This document shows, one piece after another, positions 55,842 through 64,000 of a stretch of 64,000 nucleotides of DNA (within the stretch, counting starts at the first letter, position 1; each line of letters opens with the position of its first letter). Source of the stretch: Gemmobacter sp. 24YEA27 (GTDB lineage: Bacteria > Pseudomonadota > Alphaproteobacteria > Rhodobacterales > Rhodobacteraceae). The notes beneath the pieces were generated by a model, which was not told the origin of the DNA, ran no database searches, and saw nothing but the letters and a program-made list of their open reading frames with translations. The stretch lies in the NCBI RefSeq assembly GCF_030052995.1, contig NZ_JASJPW010000001.1:62001-126000 (forward strand). Reading direction: 5' to 3'. Position numbers and translations under genes: made by a program.

Positions 55842-57176
55842 CGCGTCATAAACCGGTGCGAGGCTGCCGGCCCAGTCGCCATGATACAGATCGAGCCAGC
55901 GGTCGGCCTGGACTTTTCCGGCCTTGACCGAGGTGATCAGCGGCGCAAGCCAGATCTCTTCGCCATACCCGCGCTCTGCCAGCCCGGTATGGGCAAGCGA
56001 GACCGCCGCATGGGCCAGATCGGCCAGCTTCACCCCATTCGCCTCGCCCTGCAATGCCGAAACCGAGGCGGCGACGCGCAGCTCCTCGCGGGTCTCGCTG
56101 TCGATATTGCGCACCAGTTCCCATGCTGCATCCAGCGCGGCATCATCATAGGTCAGCCCGGTCCAGAAGGCCGGCAGCGCGATCAGATGCGCGCGGTCGC
56201 CGCAATCCGCGCCGCGCATCTCGATATATTTCTTAACCCGCGCCTCGGGGAAAACCGTGGTCAGATGGTCCGCCCAGTCGGACAAAGTCGGCTTCTCGCC
56301 CGGCAGCGCCGGAAGCCTGCCATCGAGGAAATCGCGGAAGCTCTGTCCGAGCGCATCGATATATTTGCCATCGCGATAGACGAAATACATCGGCACATCG
56401 AGCACCCAGTCAACATAGGCCTGAAAGCCCATGCCTTCGTCAAAGGCGAAAGGCAGCATCCCGGTGCGGCTGTCATCAAGGCCGCGCCAGATCCTGGAAC
56501 GCCAGGATTTATGCCCGTTCAGCTTGCCGTCAAAGAACGGGGATGATGCAAAAAGCGCGGTCGCCACCGGCTGCAAAGCCAGCGCCACGCGCAGCTTTTT
56601 CACCATGTCCGCTTCTGACGCATAGTCGAGATTAACCTGCACCGTCGAGGTGCGGTACATCATCTGCGTGCCATGGGTGCCCACGCGGCCCATGTAATCG
56701 GTCATCAGCCGATAGCGGCCTTTCGGCATCACCGGCATCTGGTCATGCGACCATTCGGGCGCCGCCCCGATTCCCATGAACCGGACGCCCATCCCCTCGG
56801 TCACCGCCGCAACCTCGGCAAGGTGATTGTCGAGCTCAGACGCGGTCTCGTTGATGGTCAGGACCGGCGCGCCGGAAAGCTCAAACTGGCCGCCGGGCTC
56901 AAGGCTGATATTTGCGCCGTTGCGGGTAAGGCCGATGACGTTCTCACCTTCAAGCACCGGCTCCCAGCCGAAACGCGCCTCAAGACCTGCGAAAATCGCG
57001 GAAATCGAGCGCGGGCCGTCATAGGGCAGCGGCTGCTTCGTATCGGTAAGCCAGCCGAACTTCTCGTGCTCGGTCCCGATGCGCCAGTCTTCCTTCGGTT
57101 TACAACCGCTTTCCAGCAAGGCCGCGAGCTGGTCAAGGCTCTCGATCGGGCCGCCTCCGGATTGTGGTATCGACAT
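55830..57176 (-). CDS. gshA: Glutamate-cysteine ligase (plant/alphaproteobacterial type)
   Basis: 448 residues, starting MSIPQSGGGPIESLDQLAALLE. Motifs of the class: KEDWRIGTEHEKFGW, ISLEPGGQFELSGAPVLTINE and MYRTSTVQVNLDYASEADM, with the C-terminal ERGYGEEIWLAPLITSVKAGK. It catalyses the first step of glutathione synthesis. The stop lies within the end of the NYN gene on the other strand (12-base overlap). Confidence 0.95.
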   Translation of the reverse strand: MSIPQSGGGPIESLDQLAALLESGCKPKEDWRIGTEHEKFGWLTDTKQPLPYDGPRSISAIFAGLEARFGWEPVLEGENVIGLTRNGANISLEPGGQFELSGAPVLTINETASELDNHLAEVAAVTEGMGVRFMGIGAAPEWSHDQMPVMPKGRYRLMTDYMGRVGTHGTQMMYRTSTVQVNLDYASEADMVKKLRVALALQPVATALFASSPFFDGKLNGHKSWRSRIWRGLDDSRTGMLPFAFDEGMGFQAYVDWVLDVPMYFVYRDGKYIDALGQSFRDFLDGRLPALPGEKPTLSDWADHLTTVFPEARVKKYIEMRGADCGDRAHLIALPAFWTGLTYDDAALDAAWELVRNIDSETREELRVAASVSALQGEANGVKLADLAHAAVSLAHTGLAERGYGEEIWLAPLITSVKAGKVQADRWLDLYHGDWAGSLAPVYDASSY

Positions 57177-57307
57177 GGGCTGGCTCCGGCTTCGCTGTCA
57201 ACTGGTCTCAGGCGACTGACCTGTCCTGTCCCGGGGGATATTGTCAAGCCCGCCAGATGCACAGGTCCTGTGAGCTGGCGTTACGGATGGGCCAGTCGGG
57301 CGGCCAC

Positions 57308-57853
57308 TCACACAGGCCGGATGCCGCTGCCGGGCCGCGTCCAGACCAGATGTTCGCGCGCGCCGGTCGAGGGCAGCGTGCTGCCTTGCGGCGCGACATC
57401 TGCGTCAAGCGCCGCCACGAGGCTTGCGGCCGTCAGCCCTGGCAGGCTGGTCAGCGCATCGGCGAGATCCCCGGCCCCGGCAGATTCGAGCGGCACGATC
57501 AGCCGCGCCCCCGAGAGGTCGCGCATCTGCCACAGCCTGCGCCCCCGGAGCGTGACCAGCTTCAGTTCTGCAAGGTCATTAAGGCTGACCTCGCCCCCCA
57601 TCACCGGATGCAAAAACCGGATGCGGCCCTCGTCCACCTCGATCAGCCCGGGCGCCGAAGGGTCGGCCTGAAAGCGCATACGCCGCCAGCCATTGACCGC
57701 CCAGCCAAGCCCGAGCGCCATCACCGCCAGCCCCGGAAGCTGCCAGACCAGGGTGCCGCCGGCAAAGATCCAGCTGCCGAACAGAAGGAAAGCCGCGCCC
57801 TCGATCACGCCCTGCCAGCGCCGCGCACCGGCGATGAGTTCGGGGCGGATCAT
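57308..57853 (-). CDS. Hypothetical membrane protein
   Basis: 181 residues overlapping the rsmE stop by 4 bases (ATGA). Two N-terminal helices (VIEGAAFLLFGSWIFAGGTLVWQLPGLAVMALGLGWAV), then a soluble beta-rich part GLIEVDEGRIRFLHPVMGGEVSLNDLAELKLVTLRGRRLWQMRD, resembling PH-like domains of bacterial membrane proteins, and a short tail. Function unknown; translational coupling with rsmE is clear. Confidence 0.7.
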   Translation of the reverse strand: MIRPELIAGARRWQGVIEGAAFLLFGSWIFAGGTLVWQLPGLAVMALGLGWAVNGWRRMRFQADPSAPGLIEVDEGRIRFLHPVMGGEVSLNDLAELKLVTLRGRRLWQMRDLSGARLIVPLESAGAGDLADALTSLPGLTAASLVAALDADVAPQGSTLPSTGAREHLVWTRPGSGIRPV

Positions 57854-58575
57854 GCCCAGTCCCCGAACGACCGCTGCCAGAGCGTCACCGCCGCCAGCGC
57901 CGCCGTTTCGGCGCGCAGGATCCGGGGGCCCAGGGCGACCGGGCTGACAAAATCGAGACTGTCGAGTTTCGCGCGTTCCTCGGGTGTGAAGCCGCCTTCC
58001 GGCCCGATCAGGATCGCCGCAGGCGCGCCCGGCGCGCCCGGCCAGGTCCCATCAGACCCCGCCCGGATCTCATCGGCCCAATAGATCCGCCGCGCCGGAT
58101 CCCAGCCCGCCAGAAGCCGGTCGAGCGGTTGCAAATCACTGATCCCCGGCACAAAGGTCGCGCCGCATTGCTCGGCCGCCTCAATGGCATGGGCCTGCTG
58201 CTTGTCGAGCCGGAGCCGTTCGGCATTCATGCGCCGGGTCGAGACGGGCATCAGACGCGCCACCCCTAGCTCCACCGCCTTTTCAACAATGAAATTCGTG
58301 CGTTCCTTTTTGACCGGCGTGAACAAAAGCCACAGATCCGGCGGAAAATCCTGCCGCCGCGTCTGCGCTTCGCAGACCAGCACCCCGCGCCGCTTATTCG
58401 CCTCGGCCACGCGCGCGCGCCATTCGCCGTCACGCCCGTTGAACAAGAGCACCTCGGCGCCTGTTCCCAGCCGCATCACGGCAAAAAGATAATTCGCCGC
58501 ACCCTCAAGGACTGCGACGGCTTGCCCCTCACCAAGGGGCTGATCTACATGAAGTCTGACTTTCGGCCCGGACAT
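57850..58575 (-). CDS. rsmE: 16S rRNA (uracil-1498-N3)-methyltransferase
   Basis: 241 residues from MSGPKVRLHVDQPLGEGQAV; a frame extending to 58752 overlaps ubiA and is not used. SPOUT methyltransferase with ALGLATGAEVL-like VMRLGTGAEVLLFNGRDGEW, FTPVKKERTNFIVEKAVELGVARLMPV and the knot region AAILIGPEGGFTPEERAKL, then LGPRILRAETAALAAVT. Divergent from ubiA with only 12 bases between start codons. Confidence 0.95.
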   Translation of the reverse strand: MSGPKVRLHVDQPLGEGQAVAVLEGAANYLFAVMRLGTGAEVLLFNGRDGEWRARVAEANKRRGVLVCEAQTRRQDFPPDLWLLFTPVKKERTNFIVEKAVELGVARLMPVSTRRMNAERLRLDKQQAHAIEAAEQCGATFVPGISDLQPLDRLLAGWDPARRIYWADEIRAGSDGTWPGAPGAPAAILIGPEGGFTPEERAKLDSLDFVSPVALGPRILRAETAALAAVTLWQRSFGDWA

Positions 58576-58587
58576 GGAGGCGAAACT

Positions 58588-59646
58588 ATGGCGCCCACAG
58601 ACAGAACGCCAGAGGGAAGCGGCCAGCCCGAAGGGGATGATCTGCTGTCGCCGGTCGAGGCGGCACGGCTTGCCGATCAGCTGGAGGCCACGGCGGCGAA
58701 GATCAGCACCGGCCAGGTGGCGGATGCGCCGCGCGGCAATTGGGTGGATCATCTCGCCCCGCCGGTGACGCGGCCCTTCCTGCGGCTGTCGCGGGCAGAC
58801 CGGCCGATCGGGACCTGGCTTTTATGGCTTCCCTGTCTCTGGGCGCTGGCGCTGGCGGCCAATGATGGGTCTGGGTTTTCCTGGTGGGATCTGTGGCTGG
58901 TGGCCTCTTCCGGGGCTGGTGCCTTTCTGATGCGTGGCGCGGGCTGCACCTGGAATGACATAACCGACCGTGACTTCGATGCCTCGGTCGCGCGGACCCG
59001 CTCGCGTCCGCTGCCTTCGGGCCAGGTCACGGTGAAAGGCGCGGTGATCTGGATGGCGGCACAGGCGCTGATCGCGGCGCTGATCCTGTTCAGCTATAAC
59101 CGGCTGGCGATCACGCTTGGCATAGGCTCGCTGGCGCTGGTGATGATCTATCCTTTCGCCAAACGCTTCACCTGGTGGCCGCAGGTCTTTCTTGGCTTCG
59201 CCTTCAACTGGGGGGCGCTGCTGCTTTGGGCGGCACATTCCGGAGATCTGCCGGTCGCGGCAGTGATTCTGTGGCTGGCGGGTATCGCCTGGACGCTGTT
59301 TTACGACACGATCTATGCCCATCAGGACAAGGAAGATGACGCGCTGATCGGGGTGAAATCCACCGCGCGGCTGTTTGCCGACCGGACCGGTCAATGGCTT
59401 GCGGGCTTTCTCGTGCTTTCGGTACTGCTGTTTGCGGCGGCGGTGATCCTCACCATCCCCGCAAGCCGGGGCATCCTGCCTGTGCTGATGGCGCTTTGTG
59501 GCATCTGGGCCTTTGGACTGCATCTCTTCTGGCAGTTGCGGCAGCTGGATGCGGATGATCCGGCCATCTGCCTCAGGCTTTTCAAATCGAACCGCGATGC
59601 CGGTCTGATCCCTGTGCTGTTTCTTGCCGTCGCAGTCTTCCTCTGA
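58588..59646 (+). CDS. ubiA: 4-hydroxybenzoate polyprenyltransferase
   Basis: 352 residues from an ATG with GGAGG seven bases upstream. After an unusual N-terminal extension of about 65 soluble residues, the UbiA membrane domain has the two Asp-rich motifs NDITDRDFDASVARTRSRPLPSG and DTIYAHQDKEDD, plus 7-8 helices. It adds the polyprenyl tail to 4-hydroxybenzoate in ubiquinone synthesis. The start codons of rsmE and ubiA are so close that their ribosome sites overlap the other gene's 5' end. Confidence 0.95.
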   Translation: MAPTDRTPEGSGQPEGDDLLSPVEAARLADQLEATAAKISTGQVADAPRGNWVDHLAPPVTRPFLRLSRADRPIGTWLLWLPCLWALALAANDGSGFSWWDLWLVASSGAGAFLMRGAGCTWNDITDRDFDASVARTRSRPLPSGQVTVKGAVIWMAAQALIAALILFSYNRLAITLGIGSLALVMIYPFAKRFTWWPQVFLGFAFNWGALLLWAAHSGDLPVAAVILWLAGIAWTLFYDTIYAHQDKEDDALIGVKSTARLFADRTGQWLAGFLVLSVLLFAAAVILTIPASRGILPVLMALCGIWAFGLHLFWQLRQLDADDPAICLRLFKSNRDAGLIPVLFLAVAVFL

Positions 59647-59703
59647 TTGATCCCTGCCGCCCAAGCGCCTAGGTAGAGGGACGATCCCGGCGGCCCGGTT
59701 CCC

Positions 59704-61964
59704 GTGGCCTGCGGGACTCCTACGGTTCCGCAAATCCCGGGTCTTCCTTTGCCGCAACGTCTGCTCACCCTGCCCCGTGCCGCTCTCGGTGCCCTTGCTT
59801 TCGCAATTGCCGGACTTTTGATGATCGGCATCGCCTTTTGCACGGTGCTGGTGATCGAAGACCGCACCCGGGCCGTGCTGGGTCAGCGCCTGACCGAAGC
59901 GCGGATGGACTGGGTCGGGGTGACGACCGACGGGATGCAGGTGGGCCTGAGCGGCACCGCCCCGAACGAGGCGGCGCGGTTTCGGGCGCTGAATCTTGTC
60001 GGCAGCCTCGTTGACAGCTCGCGGATCCGCGACGGGCTTGAAGTCGCCCCCACCACCGCCATCGAGGCGCCGCGTTTCTCGGTCGAGATGCTCAGAAATG
60101 ATGACGGGATCCAGCTGATCGGCCTGATCCCGGCGATCCTCAATGAGGGCGAGCTGGATTCCGAAGGCCTTGCGGCGGCAGCCAATGGCTTTACTGCCGA
60201 AGACAGCGCCCCCGCCAATATGCTGCAGACCGCGAACTGGCCGGCCCCCGAGGGCTGGGACGCCTCGCTGCGCTTCGGTCTTGAGGCTTTGTCTTTGCTG
60301 AAACGCTCGAAAATCTCGGTCTCGGCCGGTGAGGTACGGGTGACCGCCATCGCCGAAAGTCCGGCGGAAAAGCGGCGTTTTGAAACGGAGCTTGGCAAGC
60401 GCAAACCGGCCTCGGTCAGGCTTGATGCCGCGATTTCGGCGCCGCGCCCGGTGATCACGCCCTTCACACTGCGCTTTGTCGTCGATGGCAGCGGCGCGCG
60501 GTTTGACGCCTGTTCCGCAGATACCGAACGCGCCCGCAGCCTGATTCTCGCGGCCGCAGGCGCCACCGGGATGGAGGGGCCGGCGATCTGCACCGTGGGC
60601 CTTGGCACCCCCACGCCGCGCTGGTCGGACGCGGCCGCGCTGGCGATCCGCACGCTTGGCGCCATGGGCCAGGGCAGCGTGACCTTCTCAGACGCGGATA
60701 TCACCTTTGAAGCCGGCGAGGGCGTGACGCAGGAGGCCTTTGACACCGCGCTTGGCGATCTGCGCGCCGGCCTGCCGGATGTTTTCTCGCTGCAACCGGT
60801 GCCGCCCTCGACCGAAGCCGTGATCCGTGGCCCCGAAGAATTCACCGCCCGCCTTGTGACGGGGGGGCGGGTCGAACTGCGTGGCCGCCTTGTCGATGAG
60901 GTGCAGCAGGCGGCGGTTGATGCCTATGCAAGGGCGTCATTCGGCGCGTCAAATGTCTATGTGGCGACGCTGCTGGACCCGGCTTTGCCTGATGGCTGGC
61001 CGTCAAGGGTGCTGGCGGGGCTCGAATCGCTGTCGATGCTGGCTGAGGGCACGCTTGTGGTCCGCGCCGATACGGTCGAGCTGCGCGGCGTGACCGGCAG
61101 CCAGGACGCGCGCGGCCGTATTACCCAGATCCTGTCGTCGAAACTGGGCCAGGGCCGCAATTTCCGCGTTGAAGTCACCTATGACAAAAAGCTCGACCCG
61201 CTGGCCGCACTGCCGACACCTGCAGAATGCGCCGCTGACGTGGCCGCGATCATGGCGAAATCGAAAATCGCCTTCACGCCGGGATCGGCCGAGATCGCCT
61301 CCGAGGCCGGGCCGCTGATCAATGAAATCGCCGAAGTGCTGAAACGCTGCCCCGCGCTGCAGATGGAAATCGCCGGGCATACTGATTCGCAGGGCTCGGA
61401 AAGCGGCAATGCGGCGCTGAGCCAGGCCCGGGCAGAGGCGGTGCTGATGGCCTTGCAGGGCCGTCGCGTCGATGTGTCGAATATGACTGCCATCGGCTAT
61501 GGTGAAAGCACCCCCATCGCGGATAATGCCACCGAGGCCGGGCGCGAAGCCAATCGCCGCATCGAATTCAGCCTGAAGGGCGCCGCCGCCCCGAAACGGC
61601 GGCAGAAGCGGCAGCCGCCGGAGAAACAGCCCCCACAGGTGACGAAATCGCCACCGCCCCGGAGGATGAAGATCTCGAAGACCTGGTGCTTGGCTCTTCC
61701 GACCCCGATGATCCGGCAACTCCGGCTGATGAAGCGGGCGAGCACGATGTCCAGGTGCCTGCCGCACAAGGGACTGCTCAGCCGGAGACCGCATCGCCCC
61801 CTGCCCCCGCATCGGCTGCCGAAGCCGGCCCCGCCCCGGCGGAGGCGGAGGCGCCGTCTGAGCCCGGCCCGGAAATCGTCTATACCTATAACGGCCCCTC
61901 GCTGGCCCCGACAGAGCAGACCATCCGCCCGAAAACCCGCCCTGCCAGCGCCGGCCAGAACTGA
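59704..61964 (+). CDS. OmpA-family envelope protein, C-terminus frameshifted
   Basis: Starts GTG. A membrane anchor (LTLPRAALGALAFAIAGLLMIGIAF) is followed by BON-like repeats (LSGTAPNEAARFRAL; LRGRLVDEVQQAAVDAY). A C-terminal OmpA peptidoglycan-binding domain has KIAFTPGSAEIASEAGPLINEIAEVLK and MEIAGHTDSQGSESGNAALSQARAEAV, then IGYGESTPIADNATEAGREANRRIEFSL. As written the frame then runs into a basic tail to 62040. One more base in the 4-base run at 61589-61592 restores an acidic, Pro/Ala-rich tail ending RPKTRPASAGQN at 61964, 753 residues in all. The acidic version is the better reading. Confidence 0.85.
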
Positions 61965-62036
61965 GCCGCGCGCCCGATTGATAACCCCGGATACGTCGCC
62001 CGGATGGCGCCAGCGGGACCAGGAAAGAAGATTTGC

Positions 62037-62366
62037 ATGAACCGGACAGAATTCATCATTGCCACTTCGGTCATCCTGTTGCTGGCCTTTGCGCTTGGCT
62101 GGTTCTGCCACTGGCTGCTGCACCGGTTCTCGCGCAATGCCGGCAATGACCTGACCGAGCTGGAACGCCTGGCGCAGTCGCTGCATGAGACCGAAGAAAT
62201 GCGCGATCAGGCCATTGTCTGGCTGGAAAGCCGCGAGGCGGAACTTGGCAACCAGATCAGCCAGACCGAAGCCGAACTGCGCGCCGCGATGGAAGGGCTG
62301 CGCGAGGCCCGCCAGGAAGCCGAAGAGATGCGCGCCTATATCGAACGGATGCACGCGAACAGCTGA
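62037..62366 (+). CDS. Single-pass membrane protein with coiled coil
   Basis: 109 residues from MNRTEFIIATSVILLLAFALGW, with AGGAAAGAAG before the ATG. One helix at the N-terminus, then a continuous acidic helix (LTELERLAQSLHETEEMRDQAIVWLESREAELGN onwards) with coiled-coil spacing. Downstream of the OmpA-family gene by 72 bases, so probably cotranscribed and part of the same envelope system. Function not recognised. Confidence 0.7.
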   Translation: MNRTEFIIATSVILLLAFALGWFCHWLLHRFSRNAGNDLTELERLAQSLHETEEMRDQAIVWLESREAELGNQISQTEAELRAAMEGLREARQEAEEMRAYIERMHANS

Positions 62367-62393
62367 GGCCTTCGCGCCTTTCCTTTTCCGGAT

Positions 62394-62463
62394 GCCTCCG
62401 GCGGGAGTATCCGGAGCATGAGAAAAGCGGCATTTCCCCTGACTTAAATACTCCCCGAGGAGC
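62394..62463. repeat. Inverted pair of a GCCTCCGGCGGGAGTAT-type intergenic element
   Basis: GCCTCCGGCGGGAGTAT (62394-62410) and, inverted, ATACTCCCCGAGGAGC (62448-62463) flank a 37-base spacer just after the coiled-coil gene. Each copy is itself a small GC hairpin. From memory such CCTCCGGCGGG elements recur in Rhodobacterales intergenic regions. They may act as a bidirectional 3' end. The rest of the gap to 62596 shows no gene. Confidence 0.5.
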
Positions 62464-62596
62464 GTCCCGATCTGCCGCGCATAATGCCGCCAGCCCTTGC
62501 CGGATTTGCGCCGCAACTGGACTGATCGTGCGTCCGACAGTAGACAAGTGGCCTTACGGATGCCACCTGAGGGAAAACCCTTCAGCGGAGGCCTTC

Positions 62597-64000
62597 ATGC
62601 CTGATTCCGTCACCAATCTGCGTTCGCTTCTGAAAGATCCCTCGCTTCTGGTCGAAAAGGCCTATGTTGCCGGCGCCTGGATCGATGCCGATGACGGCTC
62701 GACCTTCGAGGTGATCAATCCGGCACGCGGCGATGTGATTGCCCGCGTCCCCAACCTGAGCCGCGCCGAAACAGCCCGCGCCATCGCGGCAGCGGAAAAA
62801 GGGCAAAAGGCCTGGGCCGCGCGCACCGGCAAAGACCGCAGCCAGATCCTGAGGAAATGGTTCGATCTGATGATGGCAAATCAGGATGATCTCGGCACCA
62901 TCCTGACGGCTGAAATGGGCAAACCGCTGGCGGAGGCCAAGGGCGAGATCGCTTATGGCGCGAGCTTTATCGAATGGTTCGCCGAAGAGGCCAAGCGGGT
63001 TTACGGCGAGACCATCCCCGGACATCAGCCCGACAAGCGTATCACGGTGATCAAACAACCGATCGGCGTTGTCGCCTCGATCACGCCCTGGAACTTCCCG
63101 AATGCGATGATCACCCGCAAATGCGGCCCGGCGCTGGCCGTTGGCTGCGCCTTTGTCGCCCGCCCCGCCGCCGAGACGCCGCTTTCCGCTCTGGCGATTG
63201 CGGTCCTGGCCGAGCGTGCCGGCATCCCGGGAGAAGTCTTTTCGGTCATCACCTCGAAACGGTCCTCGGATATCGGCAAGGAGTTCTGCGAGAACCCCAT
63301 CGTGCGCAAGCTGACCTTTACCGGCAGCACGGAAGTGGGTCGCATCCTGCTGCGCCAGGCGGCGGATCAGGTGATGAAATGCTCGATGGAGCTTGGCGGC
63401 AATGCGCCCTTCATCGTGTTCGATGACGCCGATCTCGACCGCGCCGTCGAAGGCGCGATGCTGTCGAAATTCCGCAACAACGGTCAGACCTGCGTCTGCG
63501 CGAACCGGATCTATGTCCAGGCCGGCGTCTATGATGCCTTTGCCGAAAAGCTTGCCGAGGCGGTCGCGAAGACCAAAGTCGGCGACGGGCTTTCCGAGCC
63601 GGTGCAGTTTGGCCCGCTGGTCAATGAGGCCGCCGTTGAAAAGATCGAAAAGCACATCGCCGATGCGACCGCCAAAGGCGCGGTGGTGGCGCTTGGTGGC
63701 AAGCGGCACAAGCTTGGCGGCTCGTTCTTCCAGCCGACGATCCTGACCAATGTCACCTCGAAAATGCTGGTCACCACCGAAGAGACCTTCGGCCCGCTGG
63801 CGCCGCTCTTCCGGTTCGAGACCGAGGAAGAGGTGGTTGCGATGGCCAATGACACCATTTTCGGCCTCGCCTCCTATTTCTACTCGCGCGATATCGGTCG
63901 CATCACCCGCGTCCAGGAAGCGCTGGAATATGGCATCGTGGGCGTTAATACCGGGCTGATCTCGACTGCAGAGGCGCCGTTCGGTGGCGTCAAACAATCG
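62597..64000 (+). CDS. gabD: NAD(P)-dependent succinate-semialdehyde dehydrogenase (cut by window end)
   Basis: 468 codons from MPDSVTNLRSLLKDPSLL, open to the right edge, so the last part is missing. Aldehyde dehydrogenase with ITPWNFPNAMITRKCGPALA, FTGSTEVGR, the general-base Glu in SMELGGNAPFIVF and the catalytic Cys in NNGQTCVCANRIY, plus TTEETFGPLAPLFRF. The C-V-C around the active Cys and overall match fit GabD. It would oxidise succinate semialdehyde from GABA. Purine or arginine catabolism in the cell may feed it, but it is 15 kb from the arginine locus. Confidence 0.9.
   Translation, partial: MPDSVTNLRSLLKDPSLLVEKAYVAGAWIDADDGSTFEVINPARGDVIARVPNLSRAETARAIAAAEKGQKAWAARTGKDRSQILRKWFDLMMANQDDLGTILTAEMGKPLAEAKGEIAYGASFIEWFAEEAKRVYGETIPGHQPDKRITVIKQPIGVVASITPWNFPNAMITRKCGPALAVGCAFVARPAAETPLSALAIAVLAERAGIPGEVFSVITSKRSSDIGKEFCENPIVRKLTFTGSTEVGRILLRQAADQVMKCSMELGGNAPFIVFDDADLDRAVEGAMLSKFRNNGQTCVCANRIYVQAGVYDAFAEKLAEAVAKTKVGDGLSEPVQFGPLVNEAAVEKIEKHIADATAKGAVVALGGKRHKLGGSFFQPTILTNVTSKMLVTTEETFGPLAPLFRFETEEEVVAMANDTIFGLASYFYSRDIGRITRVQEALEYGIVGVNTGLISTAEAPFGGVKQS

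Noticed and set aside
62582..63997. 471-codon minus-strand frame opposite gabD
   Set aside because: The plus strand carries a clear aldehyde dehydrogenase that simply lacks a stop because the window ends.
1..64000. tRNA, rRNA, CRISPR or mobile-element genes
   Set aside because: No cloverleaf-like gap, no regularly spaced repeats and no transposase or integrase motifs were found in any frame.

Overview
The window looks like chromosomal backbone from a GC-rich alphaproteobacterium, most likely a non-marine member of the Rhodobacteraceae/Paracoccaceae (Paracoccus, Rhodobacter, Gemmobacter and relatives). I base this on the gene content: a regulatory PTS with a short HprK next to ChvG/ChvI and pckA, an alphaproteobacterial-type glutamate-cysteine ligase, a smo/mtlK-type polyol operon, a pseudo-dihydroorotase beside pyrB, and a HIG1-domain protein. 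I see no tRNA, rRNA, CRISPR array, transposase, prophage or integration site.

Layout. 1-1.3 kb: tail of a TonB-like protein and a glycosyltransferase. 1.4-14 kb, minus strand: 22 ribosomal/translation genes (tuf, then S10 and spc blocks), cut by terminator-like hairpins into blocks, with a secreted hypothetical protein between rplW and rplB and an MgtC-family gene between rplP and rpmC. 14-23 kb: a lipoprotein, parC, an SH3-domain protein, an SDR, a HIG1 protein, a PduO-type adenosyltransferase, etfBA and a 3-hydroxybutyryl-CoA dehydrogenase. 22.8-30.2 kb, minus: a polyol (mannitol/sorbitol) operon with HAD phosphatase, SorC regulator, four ABC-transporter genes and mannitol dehydrogenase, controlled through a 33-bp near-perfect palindrome. 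30.2-37.7 kb: acyltransferase, HPr, EIIA-Man, RapZ, HprK, ChvG, ChvI and divergent pckA. 37.7-47 kb: an arginine/guanidino-compound locus (2-ketoarginine decarboxylase, PotABCD-like transporter and LysR on minus; M20 amidohydrolase and dimethylargininase on plus). 47-57 kb: moaB, LysE, UDG, then pyrB, a cluster of small membrane PH-like proteins, a catalytically degenerate pyrC, plsY, a membrane-anchored NYN nuclease, and gshA. 57-64 kb: rsmE, ubiA, an OmpA-family protein, a coiled-coil membrane protein and a succinate-semialdehyde dehydrogenase cut by the window end.

Two things stand out. First, six genes (25304-26133, 26137-27008, 27090-28402, 29499-30187, 43422-44305, 59704-61964) are each broken by the apparent loss of one base in a G or C run of 4-5; restoring that base gives a full family-like protein every time. 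This points to systematic homopolymer errors in the sequence rather than gene decay. Second, the 37.7-47 kb locus combines a decarboxylase of the arginine transaminase pathway with a methylarginine hydrolase, an M20 amidohydrolase and a dedicated transporter. Its two control regions share an exact 12-mer, which suggests one LysR-controlled unit for modified arginines. The most novel-looking architecture is the run of small membrane proteins between pyrB and its inactive pyrC partner.
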